This document shows positions 60,725-64,000 of a stretch of DNA of 64,000 nucleotides, in pieces. This DNA is from Pseudomonas sp. RIT409 (GTDB taxonomy: Bacteria > Pseudomonadota > Gammaproteobacteria > Pseudomonadales > Pseudomonadaceae). A model generated the notes under the pieces. That model searched no databases. It saw only the letters and a program-made list of their open reading frames with translations, and was not told where the DNA came from. A program made the position numbers and the translations under genes. The number at the start of each line of letters is the position of its first letter. Positions within the stretch are counted from its first letter, which is position 1. The stretch spans positions 124,001-188,000 of the forward strand of contig NZ_QARE02000002.1 of assembly GCF_003052515.2 (NCBI RefSeq). The letters are read 5' to 3'.

Positions 60725-61210
60725 TCAAACCCCGTCTTCGCGAATCTCGCGATACCGCTTCTCCAACTCCTGACGAATCTGGCGGCGCTGTTGTGCTTGC
60801 ACGTAACGACGCTTGCCTTCGCTGGTTTCGGGTGTGAGGGGCGGGACACTGGCCGGCTTGCGCTGGTCGTCAACGGCCACCATGGTGAAAAAACAGCTAT
60901 TGGTGTGGCGAACGGAGCGTTCGCGAATGTTCTCCGTGACCACCTTGATACCGACTTCCATTGACGTGTTGCCGGTGTAGTTCACCGAGGCCAGGAAGGT
61001 AACCAGCTCACCGACATGGATCGGCTCGCGGAAAATCACCTGATCCACCGACAGCGTCACCACATAACGCCCCGCGTAACGGCTGGCGCAGGCGTAGGCG
61101 ACTTCGTCGAGGTATTTGAGCAGGGTGCCGCCGTGCACGTTGCCAGAGAAGTTGGCCATGTCCGGGGTCATCAAAACAGTCATCGACAGCTGGGCGTTTC
61201 CGGGTTCCAT
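60725..61210 (-). CDS. Acyl-CoA thioesterase (hotdog fold)
   Basis: A 161-residue hotdog thioesterase of the YciA/acyl-CoA thioester hydrolase type. The motif NFSGNVHGGTLLKYLDEVAYACASRYAG contains the catalytic region, followed by the strand VDQVIFREPIHVGE. The C-terminus is a charged helix. ATG 61210 is chosen over an upstream ATG at 61279 for a normal N-terminus. It would hydrolyse fatty acyl-CoAs in the cytoplasm. Confidence 0.87.
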   Translation of the reverse strand: MEPGNAQLSMTVLMTPDMANFSGNVHGGTLLKYLDEVAYACASRYAGRYVVTLSVDQVIFREPIHVGELVTFLASVNYTGNTSMEVGIKVVTENIRERSVRHTNSCFFTMVAVDDQRKPASVPPLTPETSEGKRRYVQAQQRRQIRQELEKRYREIREDGV

Positions 61211-61517
61211 AGCGTGCTCACGGTCAGGTTGAGTCAATTGACACCTCGTAGGGGTGTTCGAATGCAATGCGGCCATCAAAACCGACGTTACCGGGACGCT
61301 GGCAGCGGGTTTTCCGTCACGCTCGGTGTCGATCTGTTTCCATATATTGCACCGGCTTTATCCGCTTTTGCGCGGTGTTAACCTGCGGAAACCCTTGGAT
61401 GGGGTAATTCCTGCGTTCCGACCAGAAGATTCTGGCCCTGCTAACGAATTGTCGTACAGCAGTCGTCCGTATTTTTCTCGATAGCGCCACCTTCTCGCAG
61501 TTACAAGGAGCCACGCC
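61211..61517. other. Divergent intergenic region, nothing specific seen
   Basis: About 300 bases between the thioesterase and antiporter genes, presumably with promoters both ways. No gene, hairpin or repeat was recognised. Confidence 0.4.
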
Positions 61518-63281
61518 ATGCATGCCATCGGTTTCATTCAGGATCTGGCAGTCATCATGTTGGTGGCGGGCGTGGTGACCGTCCTGTTTCATCGTCTCAA
61601 GCAACCGGTGGTTCTTGGCTACATTGTGGCGGGCTTCATCATCGGGCCCCACACACCGCCGTTCGGCCTCATCCACGACGAAGAAACCATCAAGACACTC
61701 GCCGAGCTGGGGGTCATCTTCCTGATGTTCTGCCTTGGCCTGGAGTTCAGCTTGCGCAAGCTGTTCAAGGTCGGCGCGACGGCCTTCATCGCAGCGTTTC
61801 TGGAAATCATGCTGATGATCTGGATCGGTTATGAAATCGGCCAGTTTTTCGGCTGGAGCACGATGGACTCGCTGTTCCTGGGGGCAATCCTTGCGATCTC
61901 CTCTACGACCATCATCGTCAAGGCCCTCAACGACTTGAAGATGAAGAACCAACGCTTCGCTCAGTTGATTTTCGGTGTGCTGATCGTCGAAGACATTCTG
62001 GGCATCGGCATCATCGCCTTGTTATCGGGCATCGCGGTCAGTGGCACGGTCAGTTCGGGTGAGGTCTTTTCCACGGTCGGCAAGTTGTCGCTGTTCATGA
62101 TCGTGGCCCTGGTCATCGGCATTCTGCTGGTGCCGCGCTTATTGGCCTACGTCGCGAAATTCCAGAGCAATGAAATGCTGCTGGTCACGGTGCTGGGGCT
62201 GTGCTTCGGGTTCTGTCTGCTCGTGGTCAAGCTTGAGTACAGTATGGTGCTGGGCGCTTTCCTGATCGGCGCGATCATGGCCGAGTCGAGGCAGCTGGCA
62301 AAGATAGAACACCTGGTCGAGCCCATTCGGGACATGTTCAGCGCCATCTTCTTTGTCGCCATCGGGCTGTTGATCGACCCGAACATTCTCGTCGAATACG
62401 CCTGGCCGATTGTCGTCATTACGGTCGCCGTGGTGTTGGGCAAAATGCTGTCTTGCGGCCTCGGGGCGTTCATTGCAGGCAATGATGGCAAAACCTCGCT
62501 ACGCGTCGGAATGGGGCTCTCACAGATCGGCGAATTTTCTTTCATCATCGCCGCCCTTGGGATGACGCTCCAGGTCACCAGCGATTTTCTTTACCCCGTG
62601 GCAGTGGCCGTTTCAGCCATCACCACCTTGCTCACGCCCTATTTGATTCGTGCGGCCGATCCGCTTTCTCACACGTTCGGGAGGGTCGTACCCACGCGTA
62701 TGGCGCGGGTGTTTGGGCTGTACGGGGAATGGCTGCGCAGCATCCAGCCTCAAGGCCAAAGCGCTTTGCTGGCCTCGATGATTCGCAAGATTCTGCTGCA
62801 GGTAGGCGTCAATCTGGCATTGGTCGTGGCGATCTTCTTTTGTGGCGCATATTTCGCTGAGCGCATAGGCGACTATTTCAGCGAGTGGGTGACGGACCCC
62901 GGCCAACAGAAAGCCTGGATCTGGGGCGCCTCGCTTCTATTGTCGCTGCCTTTCCTGATCGCGGCGTATCGCAAGCTCAAGGCCTTGTCGATGCTACTGG
63001 CCGAGATGAGCGTGAAGCCGGAAATGGCCGGACGTCACACAGAGCGTGTCCGGCGGGTGATCGCCGAAGTGATCCCGCTGCTGTCGCTGATGGTGATTTT
63101 CCTGTTGATCGCCTTGCTGTCGGCGAGCATGTTGCCGACGAGCGAATGGCTGTTGTTGATCGTGGGCGTGGCGGGCGTAGTGGCGGCGGTGCTATGGCGC
63201 TGGTTCATTCGCGTGCACACGCGGATGCAGATCGCGTTGCTGGAGACGCTGGGTAATCATCAGGAGCCTTCAGAGCACTGA
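61518..63281 (+). CDS. Monovalent cation:proton antiporter-2 (KefB/YbaL-like)
   Basis: A 587-residue CPA2-family antiporter. The strong site AAGGAG precedes the ATG. The first about 390 residues form the Na+/H+ exchanger domain with twelve to thirteen helices, including LGYIVAGFIIGPHTPP, AILAISSTTIIVKALND and GLSQIGEFSFII. Instead of the usual TrkA-N domain the C-terminal part contains three to four more helices and a short tail, so it lacks the nucleotide-binding regulator of KefB/C. The likely role is K+ or Na+/H+ exchange in the inner membrane. Confidence 0.85.
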   Translation: MHAIGFIQDLAVIMLVAGVVTVLFHRLKQPVVLGYIVAGFIIGPHTPPFGLIHDEETIKTLAELGVIFLMFCLGLEFSLRKLFKVGATAFIAAFLEIMLMIWIGYEIGQFFGWSTMDSLFLGAILAISSTTIIVKALNDLKMKNQRFAQLIFGVLIVEDILGIGIIALLSGIAVSGTVSSGEVFSTVGKLSLFMIVALVIGILLVPRLLAYVAKFQSNEMLLVTVLGLCFGFCLLVVKLEYSMVLGAFLIGAIMAESRQLAKIEHLVEPIRDMFSAIFFVAIGLLIDPNILVEYAWPIVVITVAVVLGKMLSCGLGAFIAGNDGKTSLRVGMGLSQIGEFSFIIAALGMTLQVTSDFLYPVAVAVSAITTLLTPYLIRAADPLSHTFGRVVPTRMARVFGLYGEWLRSIQPQGQSALLASMIRKILLQVGVNLALVVAIFFCGAYFAERIGDYFSEWVTDPGQQKAWIWGASLLLSLPFLIAAYRKLKALSMLLAEMSVKPEMAGRHTERVRRVIAEVIPLLSLMVIFLLIALLSASMLPTSEWLLLIVGVAGVVAAVLWRWFIRVHTRMQIALLETLGNHQEPSEH

Positions 63282-63319
63282 GCCGCTGAAGGCTGCTGGT
63301 TGGCATGCGTAGATTCGGC

Positions 63320-63727
63320 TCAGCTTTCCAGCCAGACGTCTCGTGCCCAGTGCCAGACCGACTCCCAGCTTTCTTCAGTGACAAGCTCCTCGTCGCCCGA
63401 CCAGAGCACGACGGTGCCGTCTTCCTCGACACAGTAGTAATCCTCACCGTCCTGACAGATCGGGATCAGGTCGCGTGGAACACCGGCGTCCCATGCGTTG
63501 GCCGCCACTTCCGGAAGATAAGTGTGCGAACCGGGATCGGTAACGGTCACAGGCTCCAGGCTGCCGTACACCACGTCACTGACATTCAGCAGGAATTCCT
63601 TGAAGACGAAAGGAATGTTGATGAACAGCTCTTCTTCGATTTCGACAAGCTGATCTTCGTCCGGCAGCTCAAGCGGGACGGGGACCGGCTCATTGGCTTC
63701 ACGGAGTTGTTCGATAACTTCTTCCAC
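63320..63727 (-). CDS. SMI1/KNR4 (SUKH) domain protein
   Basis: A 135-residue acidic protein of the SUKH superfamily: an N-terminal helix, then LPDEDQLVEIEEELFINIPFVFKEFLL and DLIPICQDGEDYYCVEEDGTVVLW, the classic SMI1/KNR4 core. Many SUKH proteins are immunity proteins for contact-dependent toxins, but no toxin gene is visible here and this one is in a core-like setting, convergent with the antiporter gene. Confidence 0.85.
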   Translation of the reverse strand: MEEVIEQLREANEPVPVPLELPDEDQLVEIEEELFINIPFVFKEFLLNVSDVVYGSLEPVTVTDPGSHTYLPEVAANAWDAGVPRDLIPICQDGEDYYCVEEDGTVVLWSGDEELVTEESWESVWHWARDVWLES

Positions 63728-63807
63728 GACGTGGACCCTCTAACGATATGCGCGGTTTATACAGTAGCTTAAAGCCGACACCAAATTAACTGCGGCCCCT
63801 GAAAAAC

Positions 63808-63833
63808 AAAACCCCGATCGCAGTCGGGGTTTT
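63808..63833. terminator. Rho-independent terminator (bidirectional form)
   Basis: AAAACCCCGA pairs with TCGGGGTTTT around TCGCAG. The A-run before and T-run after make it usable from both strands. It lies about 25 bases after the stop of the leftward gene at 63858-64000. Confidence 0.88.
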
Positions 63834-63857
63834 GGATTAGCGAAGCCTGGAAGAGTT

Positions 63858-64000
63858 TCAGCCGTTCTGGCGGATACCCGCTACGAGCCAAGGCTGGTTC
63901 TCGCCCGGGGCGCGCTCCATGTTCCAGCTTTCGCTGAACACTTCGCCCTGATCAAAGCGCGAGGTCTTCGCCACGCCATTGAATGTCAGCGTTGCGATGG
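63858..64000 (-). CDS. Tim44-like domain protein, C-terminus (partial)
   Basis: The last 46 codons of a gene that enters from the right edge, ending SESWNME...NQPWLVAGIRQNG. This is the C-terminal strand pattern of Tim44-like (Mba1/TIM44 lipid-binding) proteins found in Pseudomonas, as far as I can judge from a short piece. A terminator follows its stop. Confidence 0.55.
   Translation of the reverse strand, partial: IATLTFNGVAKTSRFDQGEVFSESWNMERAPGENQPWLVAGIRQNG

Noticed and set aside
63320..63727. Immunity gene of a contact-dependent toxin system
   Set aside because: The SUKH fold fits, but no toxin, VgrG, Rhs or CdiA sequence is nearby and the setting is core-like.
1..64000. CRISPR arrays, tRNA or rRNA genes, complete prophage or integrative element
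   Set aside because: No regularly spaced direct repeats, tRNA-like folds, rRNA sequence, integrase gene or paired attachment sites were recognised on reading both strands.

Overview
The window looks like a chromosomal segment of a fluorescent-type Pseudomonas. The GC-rich coding style, the Zur-linked zinc genes (a ZigA-type COG0523 GTPase, an HmtA-type P-type ATPase, an AmiA-type amidase), OpgD, ClsA, PdxY, and a repeat family typical of the P. fluorescens group all point there. No rRNA, tRNA, CRISPR array or complete mobile element was seen.

Layout. 0-2.2 kb: a sigma-54 activator of the NifA/NorR kind. Its binding palindromes and a near-perfect -24/-12 promoter face a gene that runs off the left edge, and an IS3 transposase stub lies behind it. 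2.2-16.7 kb: accessory genes, namely an AT-rich orphan, an FMN reductase, an exported alpha/beta hydrolase, a cytochrome b-like membrane protein, a LysR/MFS pair followed by a MexEF-type RND pump without outer-membrane channel, an orphan receiver coupled to a GNAT enzyme, two small unknowns and another LysR. 16.7-18.0 kb: a graveyard of broken genes (aldo/keto reductase, SDR, OprB porin). 18.3-25.3 kb: LysR regulators with an SDR, two EamA exporters and a decayed solute-binding protein.

25.7-35.0 kb is the highlight: an eight-gene, tightly coupled operon encoding a stand-alone cupin, a MetRS-like enzyme with altered KMSKS loop, a DAO-type flavoenzyme, a leaderless periplasmic-binding-fold protein, a lysine/ornithine N-hydroxylase, SbnA- and SbnB-like enzymes for L-2,3-diaminopropionate, and a 604-residue FAD/NAD(P)-binding protein. 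Cupin + MetRS-like + N-hydroxylase + DAO is the signature of N-N bond (hydrazine) formation known from actinomycetes such as the s56-p1 and triacsin producers. The union with a diaminopropionate supply and the two extra proteins suggests a new hydrazino-amino-acid or related N-N product. Perfect DnaA-box 9-mers (TTATCCACA) are strikingly dense across this locus.

35-44.4 kb: a polysaccharide module (polymerase, glycosidase, acyltransferase), OpgD, a lone dihydrolipoamide dehydrogenase and what looks like a CDP-alcohol phosphotransferase that has lost its catalytic residues. 44.6-50.7 kb: three SPFH membrane proteins and an HmtA-like metal ATPase behind a Zur-like palindrome. 51-64 kb: core-like genes: CFA synthase, cardiolipin synthase, amidase, two COG0523 metallochaperone GTPases (the first behind a perfect Zur-type palindrome), PdxY, an acyl-CoA thioesterase, a KefB/YbaL-type antiporter, a SUKH protein and the end of a Tim44-like protein.

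Start sites were chosen from visible ribosome-binding sites and are often inside longer open frames. All functional calls come from reading the sequence and from memory of families; no search was run.
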